A DNA stretch of 64,000 bases from Taklimakanibacter sp049323275 (GCA_049323275.1 JBMOOM010000103.1:1-64000), one strand, 5' to 3'; positions 8,364 to 17,816 are shown, numbered from the stretch's first letter. Notes: generated from the sequence alone by a model not told the origin. Translations and numbers: made by a program.

Positions 8364-8918
8364 TCAGGTATCTCCAATAGGAGTCCAAAGTAGAGAGCGC
8401 TCAATGGCGTCACGATAAGGGGTTCGAATTTGGATCGGCGCGCGCCGAACATACTCTTCAGCTCGAGCTCTTGCGTCACCCTTCAGGCCACTCAGATAGT
8501 CAACCACTTCATCGACGGTAGGAGTTCTGCTTGTCCCATCAAAACGGCTGGACAACGCAGTCCAAACAACCCCTTTGATAGCTCGAGGTCGAGCCCACCC
8601 TTGCACTTCTGTGAAAATGTGCTCTGTACGTTTTGCTGCGTCACTCCAAGAGCCGACAGCGCGATCAATATTCCGAGATGGGATTCCCTCTCGGTCTGCT
8701 AAGACGCGCCGGCCTTCCTCCAGGGATTGCACAGACAGTCCTACCCAAAGAACTGGAACGACCGGCGCGCGCTCGCAGAGAACTAGCGTAATGCGACCGT
8801 CTTGAGACTGGCGCGCGAATTCAACAGGGAGGTGAGGTCCGTCTGAGTGCCATTGTCCCTTGATGGGCAGTGCGCCGGGATTCCAGATAAGGGATCCCCA
8901 ACCTAAGCATACGATCAT
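8364..8918 (-). CDS. GGCT-like small protein, partner of the RES gene
   Basis: A 184-residue protein starting at ATG 8918, chosen because a strong AGAGGA ribosome site lies directly before it; longer readings add about 38 unsupported residues. It opens with MIVCLGWGSLIWNPG, which resembles the GYGSL nucleotide/glutamyl-binding loop of gamma-glutamylcyclotransferase-like (GGCT/AIG2) folds. It continues with LPVEFARQSQDGRITLVL and ends IERSLLWTP. Family assignment is tentative. It is the upstream gene of a tight two-gene operon with the RES protein, so it may be the immunity factor, a modifier, or a second effector. No known RES antitoxin motif is seen. Confidence 0.6.
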   Translation of the reverse strand: MIVCLGWGSLIWNPGALPIKGQWHSDGPHLPVEFARQSQDGRITLVLCERAPVVPVLWVGLSVQSLEEGRRVLADREGIPSRNIDRAVGSWSDAAKRTEHIFTEVQGWARPRAIKGVVWTALSSRFDGTSRTPTVDEVVDYLSGLKGDARARAEEYVRRAPIQIRTPYRDAIERSLLWTPIGDT

Positions 8919-9066
8919 CTTTTCCTCTCGCTCCAGCTGACCGGATCTTGCCATATCATCGAGCGCTTTTCCCGCGTTTTCACTCGTTTCCCAATTAGCA
9001 AATCGGCTCCGTGGCGCGATGCTGGCCGCCATCCGGAAAGAGATTCCGGCATGAGCGGATCAGATC

Positions 9067-11085
9067 ATGAAACCGGCACGGATTCTTGTGGGGCAGGGCT
9101 GCCTCGTTGTCTCGATTGTGGCTGGAGGCCTGTGGGCTTCCACGCAATGGGCGGCAGCGATGTTGGGTAACCAGCCGCGGCTAGGGGAGCCACTGGTGAC
9201 GCTGATTGGCCATCCGGTCTATCACCCGTGGCGCCTCTTCGAATGGTGGTTTGCCTACGAAGCTTATGCGCCGACAGTGTTTCGTAAGGCAGGGATGCTC
9301 GCAGCAGGCAGTGGGTTGGCTGGAACGATTGTTGCTATTGCCGGTTCGCTGTGGCGCGCTCGGCAGAACCAGATGGTCACGACCTACGGCTCGGCGCGGT
9401 GGGCCAATCCGGAGGAACTCCGGGGCTCCGATCTTCTTACGGGCAAGGGAGTGTTTCTCGGGAGACTGGCGAAGGAGTATCTCCGCCACGATGGGCCCGA
9501 GCATGTCCTTGCCTTTGCTCCAACCCGGTCTGGCAAGGGTGTCGGTCTTGTTATCCCGACATTGCTGACTTGGGCTGGCTCTGCCGTCATCCACGATATC
9601 AAGGGCGAGAACTGGCAACTGACAGCAGGTTGGCGGTCGTGTTTCTCGCACTGCTTGGTTTTCAATCCGGCAGATCCCAGGAGCGCTCGCTATAACCCGC
9701 TTCTCGAGGTCCGTAGGGGTGTTACTGAAGTCCGAGACGTCCAGAACATTGCCGATATCCTGGTCGATCCGGAAGGCGCGCTCGAGCGGCGAAACCACTG
9801 GGAGAAGACCAGCCACGCGCTGTTGGTCGGCGTCATCCTCCATGTCCTCTATGCAGTGGAAGAGAAGACTCTGAGCCGGGTAGCGACTTTCCTGTCGGAC
9901 CCGTCGCGGTCGATCGAGCGCACTCTCAAGATCATGATGACCACCAATCATTTGGGGACCGAGGAGAACCCCAAGGTTCATCCCGTTGTCGCCTCCGTCG
10001 CGCGTGAGCTTCTCAATAAGTCCGAGAACGAACGCTCGGGCGTCCTTTCAACAGCAATGAGCTTCCTGAGTCTCTATCGCGACCCAATCATTGCACGCAA
10101 TACCGAGGCCTGTGATTGGCGTATCGGCGATCTCATCGCGGCCAACCAGCCGGTTTCTCTCTATCTCGTCGTTCCTCCCGCCGACTTGAGCCGCACCAAG
10201 CCGCTCGTCCGCCTGATCCTGAATCAGATCGGCAGAAGGCTGACGGAGAAGCTCGATGGACAACCAGACAAGTCCGGTCGTCGTCGACTTCTCCTGATGC
10301 TGGACGAGTTTCCAGCATTAGGGCGGCTCGATTTCTTTGAGACAGCACTAGCCTTCATGGCGGGCTACGGGATCAAGGCCTATCTCATCGCGCAGTCGCT
10401 CAATCAGATCGTCAAGGCCTATGGCGAGAACAACGCCATCCTCGACAATTGCCATGTGAGGATTGCCTTCGCTGCGAATGATGAACGCACTGCCAGGCGC
10501 ATTTCTGATGCACTGGGGACGGCGACGGAGCTACGAGCCCAGCGCAACTACGCTGGCCATCGTCTGGCACCCTGGCTCGCTCATGTGATGGTCAGTAGGC
10601 AAGAGACAGCACGACCGCTGCTTACTCCCGGCGAAGTGCTGCAGTTACCGTCTGATGAGGAGCTTGTCCTTGTCGCCGGTCTCCCGCCGATCAAGGCCAA
10701 GAAGCTCAAATACTATGCCGATGCCAATTTCAGGGGGAGGGTGCTGCCGCCGCCGACCTTGAGTGACGGCCCATATCCTGATGCACCGGCGCCCAGTGGT
10801 GATGATTGGAGTGGGCAAGTCCGCAAACCAGATACATGTCTCGATAAGCCGTGGTTCGAGCTCATTTCAGGCAACGCCGAGGACGATGGCGGGTTGAAGC
10901 GCGAGCCTTGGGCAGAGCCTGTGCAGGAAACTCAGCAAGAGGAGGAGCCTGTCAACGATCTGGCTCTCCTGGATGACGATTTCGGGGTGGCTTCGAAGAA
11001 CACAGATCCTCTCGCACGATCAGCCGTTCAGCGCGCCTATGCGACGAACACGCGCGATGACGACGATCTCGCTCCCAAATTCTGA
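9067..11085 (+). CDS. traG: TraG/VirD4 type IV coupling protein
   Basis: A 672-residue inner-membrane ATPase that hands the relaxase-DNA complex to the type IV channel. Two N-terminal membrane segments (about 9-30 and 75-95) precede the nucleotide-binding domain. Walker A is APTRSGKGVGLVIPTLL (about 150-166) and Walker B LLLMLDEFPALGRLDFFE (about 415-432). The TraG/VirD4 signature YGIKAYLIAQSLNQIVKAYG follows. The C-terminal tail is acidic and Pro-rich, as is common in this subfamily. It starts 149 bases past the divergent GGCT-like gene and is followed 11 bases later by the CopG-like gene, then trbB. Confidence 0.93.
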   Translation: MKPARILVGQGCLVVSIVAGGLWASTQWAAAMLGNQPRLGEPLVTLIGHPVYHPWRLFEWWFAYEAYAPTVFRKAGMLAAGSGLAGTIVAIAGSLWRARQNQMVTTYGSARWANPEELRGSDLLTGKGVFLGRLAKEYLRHDGPEHVLAFAPTRSGKGVGLVIPTLLTWAGSAVIHDIKGENWQLTAGWRSCFSHCLVFNPADPRSARYNPLLEVRRGVTEVRDVQNIADILVDPEGALERRNHWEKTSHALLVGVILHVLYAVEEKTLSRVATFLSDPSRSIERTLKIMMTTNHLGTEENPKVHPVVASVARELLNKSENERSGVLSTAMSFLSLYRDPIIARNTEACDWRIGDLIAANQPVSLYLVVPPADLSRTKPLVRLILNQIGRRLTEKLDGQPDKSGRRRLLLMLDEFPALGRLDFFETALAFMAGYGIKAYLIAQSLNQIVKAYGENNAILDNCHVRIAFAANDERTARRISDALGTATELRAQRNYAGHRLAPWLAHVMVSRQETARPLLTPGEVLQLPSDEELVLVAGLPPIKAKKLKYYADANFRGRVLPPPTLSDGPYPDAPAPSGDDWSGQVRKPDTCLDKPWFELISGNAEDDGGLKREPWAEPVQETQQEEEPVNDLALLDDDFGVASKNTDPLARSAVQRAYATNTRDDDDLAPKF

Positions 11086-11096
11086 AGGATGTCCCG

Positions 11097-11657
11097 ATGA
11101 AGCCGCGTCTTTCCGCCTATCTCTCCGATCATGTCGCCGAACGGCTCGCTATGGCTGCGAAGCGCCCGGGCGCCAACAAGTCGGCGATCGTCGACAAGGC
11201 CTTGGACAGGTTTCTCAGTCCGGAGCGCGATCAGGGGAATGAGGCTGCGCTTCTGCGGCGTCTCGATCGCATGTCGAAGCAACTGGCCCAGATCGACCGG
11301 CACCAGCTGATCGTTCTCGAAAGTGTGGCGCTCTTCATCCGCTATTACCTCACGATCACACCGCCTTTGCCGCGCTCTGAGCAGGAACCTGCTCGAGCGC
11401 TCGGGCACCAGCGTTTCGAGTTCTTCGTGGCCCAGATCGGCAAGCGGCTGGCTGGCGGACAGAACATCGTGGGCGAGGTGCTGGAGCGCATCGTCGAGAC
11501 CGATCCTGACCTCTTGTCGCGTGATCTCGACGAGATGCAGATGATGCCCAAGAGCAATACCAGAACCCCGAGGGGAGAAGCCCCGGCGCCGGACCAGCCC
11601 GTATCCGCGTCGCCGGCGCCGGGTGCTTCGCCAAAGGAGCAGGACGTCCATGCCTGA
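11097..11657 (+). CDS. CopG/RHH-like protein of the tra-trb operon
   Basis: A 186-residue protein. The N terminus (about 1-45; MKPRLSAYLSDHVAERLAM, NKSAIVDKALDRFL) matches a ribbon-helix-helix DNA-binding fold. A coiled-coil segment (LRRLDRMSKQLAQIDRHQ) and a hydrophobic stretch (about 75-92) follow. The C-terminal tail is Pro/Ala-rich. A protein of this type regularly sits between traG and trbB in Rhizobiales ICEs. It may regulate the operon or act as a relaxosome accessory. Its last 8 bases overlap trbB, whose ribosome site lies inside it. Confidence 0.78.
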   Translation: MKPRLSAYLSDHVAERLAMAAKRPGANKSAIVDKALDRFLSPERDQGNEAALLRRLDRMSKQLAQIDRHQLIVLESVALFIRYYLTITPPLPRSEQEPARALGHQRFEFFVAQIGKRLAGGQNIVGEVLERIVETDPDLLSRDLDEMQMMPKSNTRTPRGEAPAPDQPVSASPAPGASPKEQDVHA

Positions 11658-12615
11658 GCTTTATTCCCCCGGAGCAATCAAGGCCATGGAGCGCCGCCGA
11701 ACAATGCTCAGGACCGCCTTTGGGACGAGCATTGCGGAGGCGCTCGATGATCCGGCTGTGATCGAGGTGATGGTCAACCCCGATGGTCGTCTCTGGCTCG
11801 ACAAGGCCGGCGAAGGCCGGGTCGACACGGGCGAGCATATTGGCTGGTCCGAGGCAGAACGGGTCATTCGACTGGTTGCGAGCCACATCAGGGCAGAAGT
11901 GCATGCACAAGCCCCAATCGTCAGCGCCGAGCTGCCGGAGAGTGGTGAGCGTTTCGAGGGCCTGATGCCGCCAGTCTCCTTGGCCCCGTGTTTTTCGATC
12001 AGAAAGCCGGCCCAGGTGATCTACCGGCTCCAGGACTATGTCTCGCAATATATAATGAGTGCCGAGGCCTCCCGGACGCTAGGTCAAGCTGTTACCGAGC
12101 GCCAGAACATCGTTGTCGTTGGCGGCACGAGTTCAGGCAAGACCACACTGGTTAACGCGCTTCTCGCCGAAGTCGCTGCGACAGGCGAACGCGTCATCAT
12201 CCTCGAAGACACACGCGAGCTTCAGTGTGCTGCTGAAGATTGCATCACACTCAGGACCAAGCCGGGCATCGTCTCCCTCACGGACCTTGTGCGCTCGACG
12301 CTCCGTCTTCGTCCCGACCGGATCATTGTCGGCGAAGTGAGAGGACCTGAAGCCCTCGACATGCTCAAGGCCTGGAATACCGGCCATCCAGGCGGAATCA
12401 CCACCGTTCACGCAAATTCGGGGAGGGCGGCTCTCTATCGTCTGGAGCAGCTTGTCCAGGAGGCCGTCGTTTCGGTACCTCGCCGGCTGATCGCCGAGGC
12501 TGTCGATATGCTCGTCTTCCTTACAGGCCGCGGCAGTGCCCGCAAGCTCGCCACGATCGGCCGTGTCGAGGGTCTCGATCCCGATGGCGACTACCGGATC
12601 GTTCCCATCATCTAA
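11650..12615 (+). CDS. trbB: TrbB, VirB11-family secretion ATPase
   Basis: A 321-residue hexameric ATPase at the cytoplasmic face of the mating channel. Walker A is VVGGTSSGKTTLVNALL (about 155-171), the Asp box ERVIILEDTRELQC follows, and Walker B is DRIIVGEVRGPEALDML. The His box (GHPGGITTVHANS) is present. ATG 11650 is preferred over an in-frame 11623 start: it has the AAAGGAGCAGGA ribosome site and gives the usual MPELYSPGAI start. First gene of the trb cluster; trbC follows after 35 bases. Confidence 0.94.
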   Translation: MPELYSPGAIKAMERRRTMLRTAFGTSIAEALDDPAVIEVMVNPDGRLWLDKAGEGRVDTGEHIGWSEAERVIRLVASHIRAEVHAQAPIVSAELPESGERFEGLMPPVSLAPCFSIRKPAQVIYRLQDYVSQYIMSAEASRTLGQAVTERQNIVVVGGTSSGKTTLVNALLAEVAATGERVIILEDTRELQCAAEDCITLRTKPGIVSLTDLVRSTLRLRPDRIIVGEVRGPEALDMLKAWNTGHPGGITTVHANSGRAALYRLEQLVQEAVVSVPRRLIAEAVDMLVFLTGRGSARKLATIGRVEGLDPDGDYRIVPII

Positions 12616-12650
12616 CCTCAGCAACAGACACCTTAAGCCCGGAGATCCTC

Positions 12651-12962
12651 ATGCGCCTCATCAAGATGATTGTTTCCACGCTTTCCATGCTCGCCGTGAG
12701 CGCTTCCGCTGCTCATGCGGCCGGCTCCGGCATGCCGTGGGAAGCCCCGCTCACCCAGATTCTCGAATCGATCGAAGGACCGGTCGCCCGGATCGTCGCC
12801 GTGATCATCATTATCATCACCGGCCTGTCGCTCGCCTTTGGGGACACTTCGGGCGGATTTCGGAGATTGGTTCAGATCGTTTTCGGTCTCTCCATCGCCT
12901 TTGCGGCGACCTCCTTCTTCCTCGCCTTCTTCTCCTTTGGCGGCGGCGCCACGATCGGTTGA
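12651..12962 (+). CDS. trbC: TrbC, VirB2-type conjugative pilin
   Basis: A 103-residue pilin precursor. A signal peptide (about 1-24, ending near SAAHAAGS) is followed by two membrane segments: about 45-65 (IVAVIIIIITGLSLAFG) and 75-97. VirB2/TrbC pilins are processed and may be cyclised by TraF, which is encoded at 4566-5066. The position between trbB and trbD is the conserved order. Confidence 0.92.
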   Translation: MRLIKMIVSTLSMLAVSASAAHAAGSGMPWEAPLTQILESIEGPVARIVAVIIIIITGLSLAFGDTSGGFRRLVQIVFGLSIAFAATSFFLAFFSFGGGATIG

Positions 12963-12971
12963 GGTTCATAC

Positions 12972-13241
12972 ATGCGATCGAACTCGACAATTCCCGGTTT
13001 CGAAATACCGCTGCATAAGGCGCTAACTGAGCCGGTTCTCCTTGGCGGTGCGCCACGGACCATTGCCATAGCCAACGGCACGGTCGCGGCCGCGCTGGGG
13101 CTGGGCTTACGCCTATGGATTGCCGGCATCGTCATCTGGGTCGTCGGCCATGCCATTGCCGCCTATGCCGCGCGCAAGGATCCCAAGTTTCCGGAAGTGC
13201 TGTCACGCCATGCCAGGCACAAAGGGGTACTCGGATGCTGA
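12972..13241 (+). CDS. trbD: TrbD, VirB3-like inner-membrane protein
   Basis: An 89-residue VirB3 homologue with the typical N terminus (IPGFEIPLHKALTEPVLLGGA) and one or two membrane segments (about 36-65; TVAAALGLGLRLWIAGIVIW). It associates with the VirB4-type ATPase, TrbE, whose start codon overlaps the end of this gene (ATGCTGA). ATG 12972 follows a GAGG ribosome site. Confidence 0.92.
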   Translation: MRSNSTIPGFEIPLHKALTEPVLLGGAPRTIAIANGTVAAALGLGLRLWIAGIVIWVVGHAIAAYAARKDPKFPEVLSRHARHKGVLGC

Positions 13242-15715
13242 ACCTCGCCGAGTACCGCAAGAAGCCGGAGCTCCTGGCCGACTATTTGCCTTGGGCGTGC
13301 CTCATCGCTCCCGGCGTGATCCTCAATAAAGACGGCAGTTTTCAGAGGACGGCCCAGTATCGCGGCCCCGATCTCGACAGTGCGACCGATGGCGAGCTTG
13401 TGGCCGTGACGGCTCGCATCAACAATGTGCTCAGGCGTTTCGGAGCAGGGTGGGCCCTCTTTTTCGAGGCCCGGCGCCAGCCGTCACGTGCCTACCCACA
13501 GTCCGACTTTCCAGATCCTGTGTCCTGGCTGGTCGACGAGGAGCGCCGTGAGGCCTTCCAGAGCGAAGGAACGCATTACGAGACGGCTTACTACCTGACC
13601 TTGACCTGGCTCCCGCCGGCCGAGACTCAATCACGTGCCGAGGGGCTGTTCGTCACGACCGAAGGGCAAAGGCTGTCCAAGAGCGGACATAGCCAGGCGT
13701 TCCAGCATCTCGACAGCTTCATCACCGAGACGGACCGGGCGCTCGATCTCTTGTCCTCGATTCTCCCCGAAGCCCAGTTCCTGGACGACGAGGCAACGCT
13801 CTCTTATCTCCATGCCTGCGTCTCGGTGAAGGATCACCCGGTCGTCGTTCCCCAGATTCCCGCGTATCTCGATGCGATCCTGACCGATTGCCAGCTGACC
13901 GGTGGCCTAAAGCCGATGCTGGGAGATCAGCACCTGCGCAGCATCACTGTGCTGGGCTTTCCGAATGTGACGGTCCCTGGGCTCCTCGATGAGCTCAACG
14001 ACCTAGGCCTTTCCTATCGCTGGGTGACACGCTGGATCGCCCTCGATCGTGACGAAGCCCAGAAGCTCCTTACCCGTACCCGCCGGCAATGGTTCGCCAA
14101 GCGCAAATCGGTTGCCGCCATCTTGCGCGAAGTCATGTTCAACCAGGAATCTGTCCTGTTGGACACTGATGCAGACAACAAAGCTCGCGATGCCGACGAA
14201 GCTCTACAGGACCTAGGCTCAGGTGATGTCGCCTTCGGTTATCTGACGGCGACCATCACAGTAAGCGATGCCGATGAGGTTCAAGCGGAGGAATCCCTTC
14301 GTGCCATTGAACGGGTCGTCAATGGCTCAGGCTTTGTTACGATCAGGGAAACCTTCAATGCGGTCGATGCCTGGCTGGGCAGCCTGCCCGGCCAAGTCTA
14401 TGCCAATGTCCGCCAGCCCATCGTCCACACCCTCAATCTCGCGCACATGATGCCGGCTTCGGCCGTCTGGGCCGGACCCGAGTGGGATTCTCATCTCGAA
14501 GGCCCGCCGCTGCTTCATGCCTCGACCCGGGGTTCGACACCCTTCCGCTTATGCCTCCATGTGAGTGATGTCGGACACAGTTTCGTGGTGGGACCGACCG
14601 GTGCCGGTAAATCGGTCCTGCTGGCGCTGCTTGCCCTCCAGTTCCGGCGATATGCCGGGTCTCAGGTCTTTGTCTTCGACAAAGGCCGTTCGGCGCGCGC
14701 CGCGATCCTCGCCATGGGTGGTCTGTCTTTCGATCTGGGTCTCTCTGGAGATCTCGCCTTCCAGCCGCTCGCCGGCATTGATGAGCACAGCGCCCGCGCT
14801 TTCGCCCTCGACTGGCTCTTGACCCTTGTCTCCAATGAAAGTGTCAGCGTGACGCCGGAGATCAAGGAAGCACTTTGGGGAGCCCTCACGAGCCTTGCCT
14901 CAGCACCCAAAGCGGAACGCACACTCACCGGATTCTCGCTGATTCTGCAATCCAATGTCCTGCGTCAGGCTCTTCAGCCCTACACGCTCGAAGGTCCCTA
15001 TGGCCAATTGCTCGATGCGGGCGAAGACCGGTTCACCCTATCGGAAGTGATGCATTTTGAGCTGGAAGAGCTCATGCAGGCCAAGGGCCTCGTGCTTCCG
15101 GTCCTATCCTATCTCTTTCATCGACTGGAGGAGCAGTTTGACGGGCGGCCGACACTCCTCATCCTCGATGAAGCTTGGCTCTTCCTCGATCACCCGCTCT
15201 TCGCCGCCCGCATCCGGGAGTGGCTCAAGACACTGCGCAAGAAGAATGTCGCTGTTGTCTTCGCGACCCAATCGCTCGCCGATATTGCCGGAAGCGCGAT
15301 TGCGCCGGCCATCATCGAGAGCTGCCCGACACGGATTTTCCTGCCCAATGACCGGGCGATCGAGCCGCAGATGCGCCAGACCTATGAGCATTTCGGGCTC
15401 AATCCGCGTCAGATCGAGATCATCTCCCTGGCTACGCCCAAACGCGACTATTACGCCCAGACGGCCCGCGGCAATCGGCTGTTCGAGCTAGGCCTCGGTC
15501 CTTTGGCGCTGGCACTCTGCGGTGCTTCCAAGCCAGAAGATCATCGCCTCATCGATCATCTCCTGGTTGAGCATGGGCCGGAGGCATTCCCGGAGGACTT
15601 CCTCCGAGCCAAAGGCTTCGAGGAGGCGGCGGACCTCGTCTGGGGCGCCATCGAGAATGCCCCACAATCAACACCAAATCCCGTGGACGGCACCACATCG
15701 GAGATCGACGCATGA
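13235..15715 (+). CDS. trbE: TrbE, VirB4-family ATPase
   Basis: An 826-residue VirB4-type ATPase that powers pilus biogenesis and substrate transfer. The N-terminal CagE/TrbE domain begins MLNLAEYRKKPELLADYLPW. Walker A is GPTGAGKSVLLALLAL (about 455) and Walker B LLILDEAWLFLD (about 640), followed by KNVAVVFATQSLADIAGS. The start at 13235 overlaps the trbD stop and matches family starts; the longer frame back to 13115 only shadows trbD. Its stop overlaps the trbJ start (ATGA). Confidence 0.94.
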   Translation: MLNLAEYRKKPELLADYLPWACLIAPGVILNKDGSFQRTAQYRGPDLDSATDGELVAVTARINNVLRRFGAGWALFFEARRQPSRAYPQSDFPDPVSWLVDEERREAFQSEGTHYETAYYLTLTWLPPAETQSRAEGLFVTTEGQRLSKSGHSQAFQHLDSFITETDRALDLLSSILPEAQFLDDEATLSYLHACVSVKDHPVVVPQIPAYLDAILTDCQLTGGLKPMLGDQHLRSITVLGFPNVTVPGLLDELNDLGLSYRWVTRWIALDRDEAQKLLTRTRRQWFAKRKSVAAILREVMFNQESVLLDTDADNKARDADEALQDLGSGDVAFGYLTATITVSDADEVQAEESLRAIERVVNGSGFVTIRETFNAVDAWLGSLPGQVYANVRQPIVHTLNLAHMMPASAVWAGPEWDSHLEGPPLLHASTRGSTPFRLCLHVSDVGHSFVVGPTGAGKSVLLALLALQFRRYAGSQVFVFDKGRSARAAILAMGGLSFDLGLSGDLAFQPLAGIDEHSARAFALDWLLTLVSNESVSVTPEIKEALWGALTSLASAPKAERTLTGFSLILQSNVLRQALQPYTLEGPYGQLLDAGEDRFTLSEVMHFELEELMQAKGLVLPVLSYLFHRLEEQFDGRPTLLILDEAWLFLDHPLFAARIREWLKTLRKKNVAVVFATQSLADIAGSAIAPAIIESCPTRIFLPNDRAIEPQMRQTYEHFGLNPRQIEIISLATPKRDYYAQTARGNRLFELGLGPLALALCGASKPEDHRLIDHLLVEHGPEAFPEDFLRAKGFEEAADLVWGAIENAPQSTPNPVDGTTSEIDA

Positions 15716-16443
15716 TCATCACGTCAAAGACCCTGAGACGGCTCGCTATCGTTACAACCGCCCTCTACGTATTCAACCTTGGCGCTTCGCCGGCGGAAGC
15801 GCTGACCGTCTTCGATCCCTGGAACTACAAGGAGAACCTGCTCACCGCCATCCGGGAGCTCGAGCAGATCCAGAACCAGGTCAAGCAGCTTGCCAATGAA
15901 GCCCAGGTCCTCATGAACATGGACAAGGAACTGGCCGGCCTCGGTAGCTCGATCTCCGGTGACCTCAGTTCCCAGCTGGATGAGATCAAATCGCTCATCG
16001 ACAAAGCGGACGGCATTGCTTTGTCAGTCACCGAGACCGAGACAGCTTACAAAGCGCTTTTCCCGGCTACTTATGAGCAGGCTTTGACAAGCGATCAGAG
16101 CCTCAAGGCAGCTGAGACCCGCTGGGATGAGACGCTTGCAGCCTTCAAACGGTCCATGTCCGTTGAAGCCCAGATCACCGAGGGCAATGACGAGGATTCC
16201 CGCCAGCTGAGTGACCTTTTGAGCAAATCCGCATCGGCGATCGGCAATCTCCAGGTCCAGCAGGCCGGCAATGAGCTTATCGGCCTTAATATCAAGCAGG
16301 GTATTGAGCTTCAAACGATGATGGCGGCCGAAGCCCGGGCTCAGGCCCTCGACCGGGCGCGCACGCTCTCATCGCAGGAGGAATCCCGACTGAGGTTCAA
16401 GAGCTTCATGGGGGACGGCAAGGCTTACACGCCGGAGAAGTGA
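15712..16443 (+). CDS. trbJ: TrbJ, VirB5-like transfer protein
   Basis: A 243-residue periplasmic protein with a signal peptide (about 1-30, ending near SPAEALTV). The TrbJ pattern follows: VFDPWNYKENLLTAIRELEQ, then long heptad-rich coiled-coil helices (IQNQVKQLANEAQVL). The C-terminal helix (LDRARTLSSQEESRLRFKSF) is typical. VirB5-like proteins lie at the pilus tip or base. The start overlaps the trbE stop by 4 bases. The next gene is trbL, with no trbK between. Confidence 0.92.
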   Translation: MIITSKTLRRLAIVTTALYVFNLGASPAEALTVFDPWNYKENLLTAIRELEQIQNQVKQLANEAQVLMNMDKELAGLGSSISGDLSSQLDEIKSLIDKADGIALSVTETETAYKALFPATYEQALTSDQSLKAAETRWDETLAAFKRSMSVEAQITEGNDEDSRQLSDLLSKSASAIGNLQVQQAGNELIGLNIKQGIELQTMMAAEARAQALDRARTLSSQEESRLRFKSFMGDGKAYTPEK

Positions 16444-16455
16444 AAGGTGAACAGT

Positions 16456-16515
16456 CCGGGCGGCGAAGTTCGCCGCCCGGAAAGAAGATTTCGACACGCG
16501 AAGAACGCTTCGCGT
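16456..16515 (+). promoter_or_regulatory. Two tandem hairpins between trbJ and trbL
   Basis: The first is a perfect 12-bp stem, CCGGGCGGCGAA (16456-16467) with TTCGCCGCCCGG (16469-16480), with one central base. The second is ACGCGAAG (16496-16503) with CTTCGCGT (16508-16515) around an AACG loop. Neither has a T-tract, so they probably act as RNA processing/stability or attenuation elements rather than full terminators. In many Trb clusters this place holds trbK. Confidence 0.55.
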
Positions 16516-16535
16516 GAACGGGAAAGTTGTATCGC

Positions 16536-17816
16536 GTGGATGATTTAAACATAATCGATAAGTTCACTCAGACCTTCTCGACCTATATCGATTCGGGCTT
16601 CGGATTGGTCTCGGGCGACGTGGCTTTTCTCACCACAATCCTGGTCACCATCGACATCATCCTTGCCGGCCTCTTCTGGTCGCTCATGGCCGAGGACAAT
16701 GTCATCGGCCAGCTCATCCGCAAGATCCTCTATGTCGGTTTCTTCGCGCTGTTGCTCAACAATTTCTCATCACTGGCCGATATCGTCTTCTCCTCATTCG
16801 CCGATCTGGGTCTCAAGGCGAGCGGCGCAAGCTTCGGAGCGGATCAGCTCTTAAGACCTGGCTTCGTCGCCTCGACTGGCTTCACCGCGTCTCGGCCTCT
16901 ACTTGATCAGGCGGGCGAGCTTATGGGCTTCACCACTTTCTTCGACAATGTGGTGACGATCGTAGTCCTCCTCATCGCCTGGCTGATTGTGCTCCTCGCC
17001 TTCTTCATCCTAGCGGTCCAGCTCTTCATCACCATCGTCGAGTTCAAGCTCACGACCCTTGCGGGCTTCGTCCTGGTACCTTTCGCGCTCTTCGGCAGGA
17101 CGGCGTTCCTGGCCGAGCGTGTGTTGGGCAATGTCGTAACCTCCGGCATCAAGCTCATGGTTCTCGCCATCATCGTCGGCGTCGGCTCGACCCTGTTTGG
17201 CACGATCGTCGCCCCACCGACCGGCGACATCACCCTTGAGCAGGCGGCGGCCCAGATCCTGGGCGCCATCTCGGTCTTTGGACTCGCCATCTTTGCACCC
17301 GGGATTGCGGCTGGTCTGGTATCCGGGGCGCCGCAACTGGGAGCGGGGGCTGCCGTCGGTACAGCCGCAGGCCTGGCCGCAGCCGGCATCGCGGGGGCTT
17401 CTCTGGCCGGTGCCGCCGGCAGAGCCGCTGTCGGAGCTGCGTCAGGCGCCGTCAAAGCCGGTGCATCGCTCACGGGCCGGACGCGCGCTGCCTATGAGTC
17501 GGGCGGCATGGGCGGGGTATTCCAGGCGAACGTCGCCAAGCCCGCCGGCAGTGCAGCCTCCCGTATGACCGCACCCGTCCGCGATGCCTATCGCGAGGGG
17601 GCGGCCGCTGGCTATCGCGCGACCGGCAGTCGGGCGCCCGGAGGCTCCGGCTCTGCCGCCTCCCGGGGCCGATCCAACTCGTCTGAGCCCGATTGGGCAA
17701 AGCGCATCCGTCGCCATGACCGGCTCAAGAGTGCCGGCACCGTGGCCGGCAACACCATCAAAGAGGGCGATCGCGGCGGGGCGAGCGAAGGCCCGGATTT
17801 GTCACCTGACGATTGA
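16536..17816 (+). CDS. trbL: TrbL, VirB6-like channel protein
   Basis: A 426-residue polytopic inner-membrane protein. The N terminus reads FTQTFSTYIDSGFGLVSGD and is followed by five to six membrane segments up to about residue 255 (for example FLTTILVTIDIILAGLFWSL). The soluble C-terminal region is Ala/Gly/Arg-rich, as in other TrbL proteins. GTG 16536 is preferred as start because GGGAAAG lies 9 bases before it. A TTG at 16527 is in frame, but the ribosome site would abut it. Confidence 0.9.
   Translation: MDDLNIIDKFTQTFSTYIDSGFGLVSGDVAFLTTILVTIDIILAGLFWSLMAEDNVIGQLIRKILYVGFFALLLNNFSSLADIVFSSFADLGLKASGASFGADQLLRPGFVASTGFTASRPLLDQAGELMGFTTFFDNVVTIVVLLIAWLIVLLAFFILAVQLFITIVEFKLTTLAGFVLVPFALFGRTAFLAERVLGNVVTSGIKLMVLAIIVGVGSTLFGTIVAPPTGDITLEQAAAQILGAISVFGLAIFAPGIAAGLVSGAPQLGAGAAVGTAAGLAAAGIAGASLAGAAGRAAVGAASGAVKAGASLTGRTRAAYESGGMGGVFQANVAKPAGSAASRMTAPVRDAYREGAAAGYRATGSRAPGGSGSAASRGRSNSSEPDWAKRIRRHDRLKSAGTVAGNTIKEGDRGGASEGPDLSPDD

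Noticed and set aside
16527..16535. TTG 16527 as the trbL start
   Set aside because: The GGGAAAG ribosome site would touch the start codon; GTG 16536 has normal spacing.
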